A DNA stretch of 64,000 nucleotides from Paramecium pentaurelia (taxonomy: Eukaryota > Ciliophora > Oligohymenophorea > Peniculida > Parameciidae). Of this stretch, positions 1 through 12,717 are shown piece by piece; the first letter of the stretch is position 1, and every line of letters starts with the position of its first letter. The position numbers and the translations under genes were made by a program. A model generated the notes under the pieces. It saw only the letters and a list, made by a program, of their open reading frames with translations, was not told where the DNA came from and did not search any database. Location of the stretch: contig CAJJDO010000072.1 of NCBI GenBank assembly GCA_905183005.1, forward strand, positions 315,394 through 379,393, read 5' to 3'.

Positions 1-3000
1 TAAATACTATAGAATCTTAACATAGTATATTATCATACAGACCATATATAGAAATATAAGAACCATTAGAAAATCCATTATAAATTGATTTAATTTAATT
101 TAGAAATATTTCATCAATTTCAATAGCAAATTTAAATTGTACTATTATTAGTAATAATGCATTATGTAGATTACTAGAGATTAGATTAGAATTTCCAGAA
201 TATTAAATAAATCCAGCATTAATGTTATTTGATTTTATTTAGGAGAAAACACCTTTAACATTAAAGAATATTGCAATTAATAGAGTAATTTGTAAAGAAT
301 GTCATGGTGGTTTAGTTTAAATAATGAGAGTATCAAATTCAAGATTGATTCCTTTGGTTTAAATGAGTTCATGTAGATGTTCTAATTCAGAATCATCTTA
401 TTATGGATGTTTTGTTGTTTCGAGTGATTAGTACATAAGAGAGTAGATTGATATGGATAAAATACTTGGTACTACTTTGAATTCTAATTTAACATTAGAA
501 AAAATAATGAAATAGACAAATATGAGTGATACTTCAAGAAGAATTTTAATTAGTAATACATAGAATTAGAGTTAATATAATTTTAGTTATGCAATTCCTA
601 ATCCATCATATTTATCACATATAATAGTAGAATCATTAAATATAAATGATGTTAAGGCTGTTCATGGTGGAGGTATATCATTTTATGGATTAACTGCAAA
701 TGTAACATCAAGTTATTGTTCATTAGCAGTTGTTAGTGGAAGAGGAGGATGTATATATTTTGAATCATTTCCTAAAGATGGAGGTAGTATTTAACATAGA
801 TTAAATATTGCAGATAGTGCATTTTATAGAAATAATGCTAGTATAGGAGGTGCTATTGCTGTTGTAGAAAGTGGAATCAATAATTTTGCACTTACTAGTA
901 TTACATTAATTCAAAATTATGCTTTGAAATATGGAGATGATGTTGCTCAATATCCTACTTCATTAGGTATAAGAGTAAAGAATATTTTACAAAAATAAGG
1001 TTATTTAAATTCTCATACTGGATGGTTACATTATCCTATTGTTATTAAAAGTGGTTAAGAAATGAATAAATTTGAAAATTAAACTGTTGTTGTTGTATTT
1101 CTTGATAAGAATAATAATGTTATGGGATATTAACATAATGCAGAATGTAGTTTATCTAGTAATGTTACTAAAACAAAAGACAATTAAACATCTACTTTAC
1201 CAGGTGAAACAAATAGAAAGTTTGATATTAATAATGTTTAAGGATTTGATTATTCCAATTAAATTATTAACTTTGATCCATATAATTAAATTACTTTAGA
1301 TGCAATATTTAATAGTAGTCATGTTAATATACCTATATATCATGATTAATATCCTTATTAATGTATGGGTTTTGATACTGGATATACTTTATAAGTAAGA
1401 ATCAGATCAGTTGAATGTGAATTAGGAGAATAATTTAATGAATAAAAAGAAACTTGTACTCCATGTTCATTTGGTACATTTGCCTTGGAGTATAAAGTGG
1501 ATACTTGTAGAAAAATAGATGAAACTAAAATGAATTACACTTATATGAATAAAATTAGTATTAAAAGTAGTTATTGGAGACCACATTATTAAAGTGGAGA
1601 AGTTGAAGAATGCAAAAATAAAGATTATAATTGTAAAGGAGGATTTGATGTTGGAAATGATTTATGTTAAGAAGGATTGATAGGAGCATTATGTGAAGAA
1701 TGTGATATATATGGTAGTTATTGGGGAGAATCTTATTCTAATTCTGCTAAATATGAATGTGGATTATGTTAAGAGAAAACTAGAAATTAATTAATGATTG
1801 CATTTATAACTATCTTTACTATTTATAGTACTTTATAATCAGTAAAAGGTCATGAAGATAGAATGGAAAAGGTTGTTACAATGAAGATATTAAGATAACT
1901 TAAACTTTTATCTTCCAAAGCTTCTTTAGATTAAGCAGCTATTTTAATGAAAATATTCAACAATTTTGTTTAATTGCTTTCTATTCTTGAAGGTTTTAAA
2001 ATTGCTATACCTCAAGGTACTGTAGATACAATTAATACTGTAAGTATGCCTGCTAAATCTATGGGAAATGCTTTAGATTGTTTTTTAGTTGATGGAGCAG
2101 GTGATATAGATATGATATATTTGAGATTAATTTGGTCTTTGGCTATTTAATTACTTTATATAATTGCTATGACTTTAATAATTCTTGTATTGATTTTTAA
2201 GAATCGTTTTAAATGGAAGAGTTTATAAACTATGGCTATTTATATGTTTATCTTTTTATAACCTACATTTTTGATTGAATTTGCAAACCTTATAGCTTAT
2301 AGAGATATATCAGGAGATTCATATATTTAAGCTAATGTATCTTATAAATATGATACATCTACACATGATGTATGGTTATCATGGTTTGCTTATCCTGGAT
2401 TTTTTATATTTTTATTTGTGATACCTTTTATCTTCTTTTATTAATTGATAATTGGTAAATGGTATGAGAGATTTGATTAAATAACATTTATGTAATCATG
2501 GGGATATTTCTATCATGAATATTCAAATGATAAGGATAGAATTATTTATTATTGGGAATTTGTTAGAATTTATATTAGAGCTTTTATTAGTATTTTAATA
2601 TGTCTTTAAGCTCAAAATGTCATCATTATGGTATAATATTAATTATTTATAATTTATAGGGTTCTTTATCTTCAATTTTGACTTTTATATATCTATTATT
2701 GAGTATTTATGTCCAACCTTATAGTAATAAAAAACTAAATAAAATTGATCAAATTTCTAATGTTATTCTTACACTCACTTTTAGTATTGCAACCATCATT
2801 TATTCTACTATTTAAAATGATAATGTCTAAATAACACTTGCAGGATATATAATATTAGGTTTTTTGAACATTCCATTTTTAATATATATAATATTTGAAA
2901 TTGTTGGAGAAAACTTTGAAAGTAAAGCTAATTTAATTGATAAATTGAGAGATAAAATTAATAAGAAATATCCATCTCTTATTAAATCAAGAAATTGTTT

Positions 3001-3229
3001 GACTTGTTGGAATTGTTGTGATTCATTTAATATTCCCAAATTCGTATTACAAAATCGCACAACCGCTAGAAAAAGAGCTAAAGAACTTTGGAGAGATCTT
3101 ATGGCAACTGTCAATGAAAGTTTAGATGAATGGAAATTCGATAGAACTCGCCCATTCAAAGTTTAAAAATGGTTTAATGCACCTCTTGTTTTGTAAGATG
3201 AAGGAATGGATGAGTATCAGATATATTGA
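1..3229 (+). CDS. Large Cys-rich multi-pass membrane protein (5' end outside window)
   Basis: Open from base 3 in code 6 to a TGA at 3227-3229; the N-terminus lies upstream of the window. The first ~450 visible residues are Asn/Ser-rich with short hydrophobic strands and glycine turns (for example VHGGGISFYG and ASIGGAIAVV), as in parallel beta-helix (pectin-lyase-like) ectodomains. A cysteine-rich stretch follows (CTPCSFGTFA, CEECDIYGSYWG, CGLCQ), resembling growth-factor-receptor-like Cys repeats. After this come several strongly hydrophobic segments (about 1795-1830, 2125-2200, 2235-2290, 2390-2450, 2660-2720, 2755-2800 and 2850-2900) and a basic cytoplasmic tail. A 29-nt intron lies at 2631-2659 (phase 0). 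This architecture is common in ciliate surface proteins of unknown role; I do not recognise a named family. It converges on the next gene, 182 bp away. Confidence 0.8.
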
Positions 3230-3411
3230 TGTATTTTAATTTATCTGCAACAATTTTATTTTTAAATATATTAAATTAAATAATAATAATTATCTTTTTT
3301 AATCTTTTTACTAAGTTAATATACTAATCCTTATTTATTACATTTATGAATAATAAAATTTAATATACTTATATTTCATGTATATTAATTTATATGAATT
3401 AAAATTACTAA

Positions 3412-5012
3412 TCAAATTTCAAATTTCTTTAAATCATCAGCAATAGTCAATTCAAATCCTGTGTTTGCTCTAACCCATTCCAAATCAGTATCAGCTGCTA
3501 TTTCAGTCAATACTAATTCACCATTTCTCTTAACAAAAACAGCTTTGTCTAAAGAAATATAAATATCATTTACCAGTAATAACTTAATCAACTCTTCCAA
3601 GTCCAGTTGCAGGTAGAGTAATATCTTTTAAAAACTTCTTTTCTCCTTTAGCTGTATGTTCCATTACAACAAGGACTTTAGAACCAGATGCAACCAAATC
3701 CATTGCACCTCCCATTCCTTTTACCATTCTTCCTGGAATAACCCAATTAGCAATATCACCTTATTTATTAATTTACATTGCTCCCAAAACTGTTAAATCA
3801 AGATGACCTCCTCTTACTATACCAAATGATTCACTGCTTGAAAAAGTAGATGCACCTTAATTTAAAGTAATTGATTCTTTTCCTGCATTAACTAAATCTC
3901 CTAATTCTTATCCTTCTAATGGATAATTGCCAACACCAACAGCTCCTATTTCTGTATGGAAATGAATAGTAATATGTGGATCTAGGAAGGCAGGTATAAG
4001 TGTAGGAATTCCTATACCCAAATTAACATACATTCCATCTTTGAATTCATGGGCAGCTCTTTTGGCTATCCTATTTCTCAAACCTTAATTCTTGGCTTTC
4101 TTGAATTTTTCTATAAAAATATTAAATATTAATATAATACCAGGATTTCTTTTATAAACAGATTCATCATAAACTAATCTCTCAATCGATTTTTTATAAT
4201 TGTTACCCAAATAAAGATAATCAACATAAATGCCATTTACATGTACATGATCAAATCCAAATGAACCTAAAGGTACAATAGATTCAACTTCAGCAATCAC
4301 TACCTTTGCAGCCTTGGCCATATCTTCATTAAAGTTTCTAGAAGTTCCCACAAATCTGAGATTTCCATTTGTATCTGCAACACTAGCCTTAATAATGGCA
4401 TAATCACCATAAATGGCTTCTTCTCTTAAATATTTCTGTCCTTTGAAATATTCAACCTATATTATTAGATTACAACACAAATTACATGTTTTGGTTTAGA
4501 AGCAATATCTACTTCAAAGTCTTTTGAATGATTTTTATATTTGATAGGAATGCCTCCCTTCTCAACAACAGTATCTACACCTGTTCTGGTATAAAATGCT
4601 GGGATACCTGCACCTGCAGATCTTAACTTTTCTGCTAAAGTGCCTTATGGAATTAATTCAAGTTCCAATTCACCATCAAAGTATTTCCTACTATAATACT
4701 ACATATTTACTCAGCAAGATTATGATTTTCTCCAGCATATGATGCTATAACTCTCTTTAATTATCCATTATTCAATAATATACCAAGACCTTCATCATTA
4801 GTCCCACAATTGTTACTAACCACTGTAAGATTCTTTGTCCCTACTTCCTTAAGAGCATTTATGATATTTTCTGGAATACCACAAAGTCCAAAACCACCAA
4901 CAAGAAGAGTCGAACCAGCTGGTATTTATTTGACAATTGAAAGATCCTTCAAAATCTAGACATAGTATTTATTCATATGATGAAGTGATAGTGTCTTGGA
5001 TAGAGCAAACAT
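3412..5012 (-). CDS. OXCT1: Succinyl-CoA:3-ketoacid CoA-transferase (SCOT), mitochondrial
   Basis: Transfers CoA from succinyl-CoA to acetoacetate in mitochondrial ketone-body use. The start (ATG ending at 5012) gives a short amphipathic leader, MFALSKTLSLHHMNKYY, suited to mitochondrial import. The alpha-like half shows LLVGGFGLCGIPENI, NNCGTNDEGLG and the loop ELIPQGTLAEKLR. The beta-like half shows DGMYVNLGIGIPTLIP, the HTEIGAVG segment that aligns with the catalytic Glu (SENG) of animal SCOT, and GDIANWVIPGRMVKGMGG. The C-terminus LTEIAADTDLEWVRANTG matches the family end. At least four short introns are needed: a 23-nt one in the alpha half, a 29-nt one near 4460, a 30-nt one near 4120 and a 25-nt one near 3570. 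Both halves are fused in one chain, as in eukaryotic mitochondrial SCOT. Confidence 0.96.
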
Positions 5013-5245
5013 TATTTAATATATATTTTAGATATTATGATTCTTCTTGTTCCTAAATATAGTGAACTTAATACGAATTATTCAAATATTTATTAATTGC
5101 AATAAATTTATGAATTATAAACTAATATTTAATTCCTCATATCACCAATTTATAAACTTAATTCGTATACATAATTACATATTTTTCAATCTAAAATTAA
5201 AAAAATCTCCCTCCATATATATTTAATTAATTATATATTATAATT

Positions 5246-6811
5246 TCAAAAGAATTATGGGCTCCTATGGAACTATAATGATTGTTGTGTCTAAGGATAA
5301 TTATTTCTGCTACTAGTAGATATCTGAGGAATAATTCTTCTAGGAGTAGATCCTCCATTATAGATACTCTTTAAATCAATACTATTTTATCTCTTTAATT
5401 ATGAATTCTATTATTATTAATCTTCATTTGTCTTTAATCTAGTGCCTTAGTCTTAAGGATTCAAGATTAATCCCAAAGATGGAGAAGGTTATAGATCTGG
5501 CTATTATTAGGAGATCGATCTCATCTTGTTTAATCTTGGGGTAGATAATTACTATAATTAGATATAATATTCTTCTAATGTAGTGTCTATGTTAAATTTA
5601 GAATTGCATTAGGGACATTCAACTATTTTATTTAAACCATAAGTTATTATAGATTGATATTAAGATTATAGACAGGATTTACAATAATAATGTCCACATT
5701 TGTTTTTTACTCCTTATTCTTGAGTTTTTTTGCAGAAGTCACAAAAATCTGATGCTTTTTATTTGATTGAATTGCTTCTTTATAATAATTGATTAACATC
5801 TATTTCTTTGCTATTATTATTTCTTATTAATTCATTATTCAATATTTCTGTACATGAAGGTTCTAAACAAAAGTGAGTCTAAAAATATTTTGATTTATTT
5901 AAAGAGTCTTTGATGCATTTTTCACAATGTGTATGTCCACATTTGTTTGTGTAGAGTTTTCCTTATGATAATTTACACTATAAACATTTATTGACTTAAG
6001 AATAAGGATCCATTAGAGGAGATAATTAAAGAAATGGAAAATCATCTTTACTTAGTTCTATTTTACAATAGAAATCTCTACAAATAAAGTAGGATCCCAA
6101 TTTGAAATACAACTTCAAACATTATTTACAATATGTATGACTACATGCTATTGATTTATTCAATTCAATTTAATCAAATGATCTTAAACAACCATTACAT
6201 TCTTGTTTCATTTCCAATATAAAATCATGTTATAATGAATTAGAACGACTCCTTTACTTTTCTTAAGTCTCCACTGTATAATGACTTTGAAATTATACAA
6301 TTTTGAGTATTAATGGAAGATTCTCACTATTTGAAAGAGAAATGGAAGTATTATATGTCAAAAAGATCATATCTACTTTGAATGTCTAACCCAATTTCTA
6401 TAGAATATCCTTATTACATATTTATGGAGCAATTATTTTGTATTATGCAAAAATATGCATCTTAATTATTTATGATGATTCTTCTTAATTAACTAATGTA
6501 TAGAAGAGAGTAATATTTGGATTTCTAATCATTTAATTTAATAATTCTATGGTTTTATGTATTCTGATTGGAGCAAATTGATTGGCTAGAGGTATAAGTA
6601 ATTTAATCTAATCTTAGTTTTTAGTTTTAATTAGTATTTCAACTAAGCCACATAAAAGGGCAGACCAACAATCATTACAATCATGAGATTCTTGCTTCTT
6701 AGATTAATTTTACATTAAATAATTAATTGTACTATCACTGATAAATAAGTCATTAATATATATATATATATGATCTATTATATAATCATAACTATTTGAT
6801 TATAACTTCAT
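5246..6811 (-). CDS. Protein with three RING-like zinc-binding modules
   Basis: Single open frame of about 521 codons (ATG ending at 6811, TGA at 5246-5248), with no intron needed. Residues ~1-230 have no recognised motif. Three Cys/His clusters follow. The first (CNGC...CSHTYCKQCL...CRDFYC) and second (CLQC...CGHTHCEKCI...CLEPSC) have the C-x2-C/C-x-H-x2-C-x2-C spacing of the RING1 type found in RBR ligases. The third (CDFC...CGHYYCKSCL...CPQC) is a plain RING ending in C-P-x-C. The C-terminal ~110 residues are Gln/Ser/Arg-rich and low in complexity. The likely role is an E3 ubiquitin ligase or scaffold; that is inference from the RING folds only. It is divergent from the TTLL gene, with 64 bp between start codons. 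Confidence 0.85.
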
Positions 6812-6875
6812 AATAGTACATTTATTCAATAACAATAAAAATTAATAACTAATATATAAATATATAAAAATAAAA

Positions 6876-9313
6876 ATGTTAAGGGAAGAACTCTTCTTAA
6901 GAACTCCATAACAGAAAAGAACTACAAATGGTATCTCATTTTAATAAAAAATCAATTAATTGAATAAGAAGAACAGCATCAAATTTTCTGAACTCTTAAA
7001 AGAGCGTAGATTAGATTGTAAATCAACACAGAAAGTTACATTCAGAAGACCCAGTCTGTCTCGTAAACCTGTGTATAGAATTTAATAAGGTATCATTAAC
7101 AAGTTCTTATTACAGCTGTTAGTATACAAAGACACTTATCTTAAGAACCTTAGACATCAGGAACATATAGTGTTGTATTTTCAAACTATGCACATTAATA
7201 TATGGATAAGAGGAAAATTCAAACTAGTAATTGTGATCCAAATGAAGATACCAAAATTAACTAATAGAAAATATTAAAGGGATGCTATAATCAATCAGAT
7301 ACAACGAATACTAGATCAATACTAACTAGTTTATTATAAGGTATGTAACATAGAATTTCTGCAGAAAAAAACATGGGTGTCCTTGGTTTTCAAGTTGTGC
7401 CATTTACTAAATTGATTGAACATAATGCTTTGATTTCTCAATAAACCATAAGACATAAAGCATTCTCATAAGATAAAGAAAGGGATAAATCTTAATCATT
7501 TACAGAAGAATTAGACAAAAGAGTTAAATCTAAGATTGTATAAAGTAATAAATAAAGAAAATCAATAAATTAAGCAAATGCTAGTCCAATACCTTAAAAA
7601 GTAATTGTTCCTTAAAGTAATTCAACTTAACCAAATAATTTTAAGTTTTCATTAACTGAATACTCTTAATTGTCAAGAGAATAATTATTTTAAACTAAAT
7701 TATAAAATTACTAACATTTTTTATTTTTAGTATCTTGTTAAAGTGGATTTTATACATAACCATAAGATAATTTAATTGATTTGAAATTAAAAATAGGAGG
7801 TGGAAATAATTCATTTTTGATAAAAGAAATATTAAAATAAAGATGGTGGTGGAATTAATATAAATATAATGAATTATTAGATGAAGATAGTAATTTTATA
7901 TGGACACAAATAAAAGTTTAAGAGTTTATTAATTAATAATAATAATCAAATAATTATTGTGTTTAATAATAATAATAGAAAAAGAAAATAGTTAATTAAT
8001 AATCATTTAATTCAATAAAGAAAAAATAAGTTATTGATCCATTTTTGAGATTGATGAGAGATGATAGTGAATATAAATTAATAGATAGAAATCAAAAAGC
8101 CTATTTAAAAATTGTAAATATGAAGAATTTGAATATTCTATAAGTTGATTCAAATATTAAGGTATTATTTTATATATAGAATTTAGATTCATAATCATAT
8201 AGATAGAAATTATCATTTAGGAAATAAGAAAGCTATGTATCATAATCTTAAAAAATATTATGAATTAACTAAATAAGATTTGAATATGATAATTCCAAAA
8301 ACATTTCACATTTAAAAAGGAGCAAGAGATAAAACTTATTTATAATTTCTTGAATTCTATAAAAAATAACCTAAGTATAATAAAGATTACTATCTAGAGG
8401 CTCTACATGGATAGTAAAACCTGGGGAATTCACAAATAGAGGAACTGGTATTACAGTATGTTAAAGTTTGTCTGAAATTAATAAAATTATAAGTAAGAAG
8501 TAGATGCATTCAAATGGAAAACAATTTACTTATTTAATATAAAAGTATATTGAAAAACCATTCTTATATAATAAAAGGAAATTTGATATTCGTTGTTACT
8601 TTCTTATAACTCAATTGAATAATATAATGAGAGCATATTGGTATGAAGATGGATACATTAGAACTTCATCTGAAGAATTTGATTTAGATGATCCTGCTAA
8701 TTTATATGTTCACTTAACTAATGATGCTATATAGAAATATGCTGATACTTATGGTAAATATGAAAATGGTAATAAATTATCATTTTCTGAATTCTAACGT
8801 TATTTAGACAATCAACCAAAAAAGTATAATTTTTATAAAGATCTCTATCCATAACTTATTGATATTGCTACTATTAGCATTAAATCTGTATATTGTAAAT
8901 TAGCTCCATATAAGAAACAATATAATTTTGAAATATTTGGTTTAGATTTCATGATAGATTAATCATTTAAACCTTATTTAATTGAAATCAATACAAATCC
9001 TTGTTTAGAAACAAGTAGTCCTATTTTATAAAGAATTATACCTTAAATGGTTGAAAATGCATTCAGAATGTCAATTGATACAATTATACCACCACCAGAT
9101 GCTAGTTTATGGCCACCATGTAAAAAACATCTCTTATTTTATGATAATCTTCTTGAAAATAATAAATTTCAATTAATTTTTGATGAAAGAGAAGATTCTG
9201 AAGAATTAATTAAATTATATGGAGCAATTTTAATTCATGATGAAATAGATGAAATGGATGAGGAAGAAGAAGAATATGAAAGTGAAAATGAAAATAAGAA
9301 TTTTGATAATTGA
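6876..9313 (+). CDS. Tubulin-tyrosine-ligase-like protein (TTLL)
   Basis: ATP-grasp family enzyme that adds amino acids (Glu or Gly) to tubulin tails or similar substrates. ATG at 6876, TGA at 9311-9313, about 790 residues. A basic, Gln-rich N-terminal region of ~400 residues precedes the TTL domain. Diagnostic motifs are STWIVKPGEFTNRGTGI (ATP-grasp lysine loop), QKYIEKPFLY, KFDIRCYFLIT, YVHLTNDAIQ and the metal-binding end FMIDQSFKPYLIEINTNPCL. Introns of 26 nt (near 7088), 25 nt (near 8161) and 23 nt (near 8372) restore the frame. An acidic Glu-rich tail ends the protein. The sub-family (glutamylase versus glycylase) cannot be fixed by eye. Axonemal or cortical tubulin modification is the expected setting in a ciliate. 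Confidence 0.93.
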
Positions 9314-9366
9314 AATAAATATTGAATAACTATATATATATATATATATAAATATAGAACTTATAT

Positions 9367-9567
9367 TCACATATTCTTAATTATTTTACCTATATCAATA
9401 TCAGTATTAAAACGTTTGCATTATGATTACTATTTAAATGAACTCTAAGTTAATGCCTTTATATTTGATATTCCTTTGACCATTGAAAGTGGAGATAAGG
9501 AAATTAATGTTCTTTATTATGGTTTTGGTAATCCTTATTATCCTTATATTTATTATTGTTTTAACAT
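9367..9567 (-). CDS. Possible small gene, 66 codons, unknown function
   Basis: Between the convergent ends of the TTLL and AGC-kinase genes the minus strand has an ATG (ending at 9567) and a 66-codon frame closed by TGA at 9367-9369. The composition (Gln, Ser, Lys and Pro-rich; contains GLPKPQQRTLISLSPLS) looks like the coding sequence around it rather than AT-rich spacer. The gaps to the neighbours (49 and 53 bp) are typical of this region. No family is recognised, and it could be chance or an alternative 3' exon of the kinase. Confidence 0.45.
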
Positions 9568-9616
9568 AAGTTATAATATACCCTATCTACTATCAAGAAT
9601 ATTTTTATTTGTATAT

Positions 9617-11152
9617 TCAAAATTTGGAAAATATCGATTATATTTACTCTAACTATTATTAAACTTATTACTTATTTTTCTTTCCTCAAATTATCTTACA
9701 ATTTTTTTTAAAATTCTATATCTCCTTTACTAAATTCTATTTCATCAAAATTATAACTTAATGGTTTTGGACGATAACTAATATTTAACCTTCTTTTAGC
9801 CAAAGCTTCTATATCAAATCCTTTAAACCATTTATGTGAGAGTATTTCTTTTATTCCATTTTTAGATCCTAAACGAACTTAAGGATCTTTAATTAATAAT
9901 TTTGAAATTAAATCTTTAAGATCTTAATGAATTTCAAATTAAGGAGGGAATGATATTCTATCATTTAAAATGCTATTATAAATCTGTTCAATATTCCTAC
10001 TATAGAAGGGAGGAGATCCACATATAAATTCATATAGTAATGCTCCTAAACAATAGATGTCTACCATAAAGTTATGTCCATTTCTCATAAGCATTTCAGG
10101 TGACATATATTCTGGAGAACCACAAAAAGAAAAAGCTGTTTCTTCTCTATCCATATTTGGTTTAGCTAAACCAAAATCAGATAAACGAATATATCCATCT
10201 AAATCTAATAGTATATTTTCAGGTTTAATATCTCTATAAACAACTCCATATTGATGTAATTCTTAAATTGCCAAACATACTTATACAAAATATTATTTTG
10301 CTAATTCTTCATTCAATCTTCTTAGTTTTCTTAAATGATAAAATAATTCTCCACCTGCACAATATCTATATATCATTAAAATAGTAAATTTACTCCAATA
10401 CAAAAACTAAATAATATTTGGTTTCAAATGAATAAAATAATTTGGCTAAATAGGGTGAATTCAATTATTCCATTACTTATCTCTCATTATTAATAATAAT
10501 CTCTTTATTTGAATTCAAAATGAAATTCTTATCAATCAATTTCATAGCATAAAAATATCCACTATCTTTCTTTCTAACTAAATATACACGTGAAAAACCA
10601 CTATATTATATTAGAATTAATACCCAACTCCAATGCATTTAAGTATCTCAAAATCCTCAATGCTTAATTGGGTATTAACATTTTTTGAAACATATGGTTC
10701 TAATTTCAAATGTCTTTATTCTTTAAATACATCTAACGGATGATATTCAAGTGATAAATAGTAATCAATATTGTAATTCTTAACACTACTATGTGTTTAA
10801 AAATGTTTAATTTAATGCACTATTGTAGGGTTTATTTGATTAACTTTGCCTATTAATTTCTTATATAAATCTGTAGTGCTTTGATTTATTCCTATTGGTA
10901 CAATCAATCTATTTTCATTCATTCCTTTTACTTTTAATCATTCAACATTAATGTTATTGTAAGTTCAACAGGATCTCTATCACTATTTAAAGTCTTCACT
11001 GTAGGACATCTTCCAAATGCATTATTTGTTGTACTTCCACAAGGTGATTAGACTCTTACTAAATTTTCTAATGGATTCTATAGTTCAGTTGGTTTTTTTT
11101 TATGAAAAATTGGTGATGAAGGAAGTCTTGCAGATTAAACTATTTATTTCAT
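9617..11152 (-). CDS. AGC-type serine/threonine protein kinase
   Basis: Start ATG ends at 11152. An N-terminal region of ~150 residues contains DRDPVELTITLMLND and is joined to the kinase region by a 23-nt intron near 10910. The kinase domain begins DFEILKCIGVGGFSRVYLV (glycine loop, split by a 23-nt intron) and carries the lysine in YAMKLIDK. The catalytic loop is VVYRDIKPENILL, followed by SDFGLAKPN and an AGC-like activation and P+1 segment, FSFCGSPEYMSPEML. The insert LGALLYEFICGSPPFYSRN is also present. The C-terminal extension ends FDEIEFSKGDIEF, like the AGC tail; a last short intron and TGA at 9617-9619 are my best reading. It resembles the S6K/Akt/PKA class, but no PH domain is seen. 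It lies 23 bp downstream of PTEN on the same strand. Confidence 0.9.
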
Positions 11153-11175
11153 TTAATATTAATATTAGTATAAAT

Positions 11176-12320
11176 TCAATTTAGTAATGTAAAAGTTTGT
11201 ACTTCTACCCTGAAATTTGGTGAGAATATTTTATGATTTTTATCTTTGACTGCTTTATCTAACATGTATTTATCAATGATTAAAAGACCAGTATTGTCCA
11301 AAAATGCAGTATGAAACCAAAATTAAAACATGATCTGCTTACTGATTAAAGATTTATTATAGCATATAATACGAGTATCTCCTTAAATTACAGCATCACT
11401 CATAAATATAATAAAGTTATCATTCACAATTTGAAATTTTGCAACAAGTATTTGAGTTTAATTATTTTGTATTAAGATATAAGGTTTGCATGAATTTTTA
11501 CAATTCATTATTGGTATTGTAATTAATCTAATTTATGATATTTAAATTTTATTTTATGGAATATCTTGTGCTTCTAAACCATAAGACAACGCCTTTTCAA
11601 AATATAAAATGTAACGAATTTAAGAAGGTATCGTAACTCCTTTCTTGTTTTTTGTACGCATTATACCATAAAAACGCATAGCTTCATAACTGCTTTTAAA
11701 CATTCCTGAAAAAAGCATATAACAACAAATCATAACACCCGTTCTACCTTTACCTGCTTTACAATGAATTGCAACTACATTCTATTTGTCTTAACATATG
11801 AAATTGTGTATTTCATTACATAATTCAAAAATCATACTGAATTATGGTGCTTAATGATCATCAAAAGGATATTCTGACACATTTCCATCAAAATATGCAT
11901 GATTATATTTACGTTCAGAACATAAGTTGATAATCAGATAATGATTTTTATGTCTCTAATTAAAGAACTTCTAAACATCTGCCATAGAATTTCGATAAAT
12001 AGCTTCATAATCATTTGCAGGATAACCCATAGCTATAATTTATTCAGTGATATCTAAAACTTAATTAAGTATCTACATGTTAAATCTAAATCGAAACCAT
12101 CTTAAACAAATCTATTTTTCTGTTTGCTGACTAATTATTTAATAGGATTAGTGAAGAACCCTTTATTATTATTTTCGTTGTTCTACAGATTTTGTTTAAT
12201 CAATTAACTCAATTCTTCTGAACGTCCTCTAACTCCATAGAAAGGTAATGTTTCTAATTGAAAATCTAAAGTTGATGATAGATCAAAAACACTTTCTTAG
12301 TCCATAAATTTAATAATCAT
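11176..12320 (-). CDS. PTEN: PTEN-type phosphatidylinositol 3,4,5-trisphosphate 3-phosphatase
   Basis: Removes the 3-phosphate of PtdIns(3,4,5)P3 and so opposes PI3-kinase signalling at membranes. ATG ends at 12320; TGA at 11176-11178. After a ~70-residue leader comes FVQDGFDLDLTYITEQIIAM, matching the PTEN entry motif; a 23-nt intron splits it. Next are AIYRNSMADVQKFF, YLIINLCSERKYN and the exact PTEN P-loop HCKAGKGRTG (Cys nucleophile, both P-loop lysines and Arg), then VMICCYMLFSGMF. A C2-like domain follows, with MFQFWFHT, IFSPNFRVEV and a basic loop. There is no long acidic tail after the C2 domain, unlike animal PTEN. Divergent from the Aurora-like kinase across 397 bp. Confidence 0.95.
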
Positions 12321-12717
12321 TTTTCCTATATCAAAATTAAGTTGAATTAAGAATTTTTAAATGTTAACTACATATGTATTTTAGAAGATCTCACACAATA
12401 TATAAATATTGTTATTAAATCAAACAATTCAATTGAATTCAACAAACTCTATCATCCTCTTGTTAAATTCGATAAATTTCTTATCTTGTATTCAATCTCA
12501 TTAAGTTAATACTACTATTTTTTTACATACATTATTTAATGTCTTTAAAATTTCAATTAATACAAATTAACCTCTTCATCTATCTAACTTAATTTGATAA
12601 ATGATGTTCTTTCTATTTAAACAAATTAAAGATATTAAAATAAGTATAGATTTTCTAATATAGAGTTGAATTCTAATATTTTTTTTTTAGTTGTGTGTTC
12701 TAAACGTTAATATAATA
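12321..12717. other. Intergenic, divergent 5' region
   Basis: AT-rich spacer between the PTEN start (minus) and the Aurora-like kinase start (plus). It must hold both promoters. I see no coding frame, RNA gene or repeat in it. Confidence 0.6.

Noticed and set aside
2827..3159. Antisense 110-codon frame opposite the first membrane protein
   Set aside because: Shadow of the real plus-strand coding region, which has the conserved composition.
10057..10239. Plus-strand 60-codon frame inside the AGC kinase
   Set aside because: Opposite strand carries the kinase APE and DFG motifs; this frame is its shadow.
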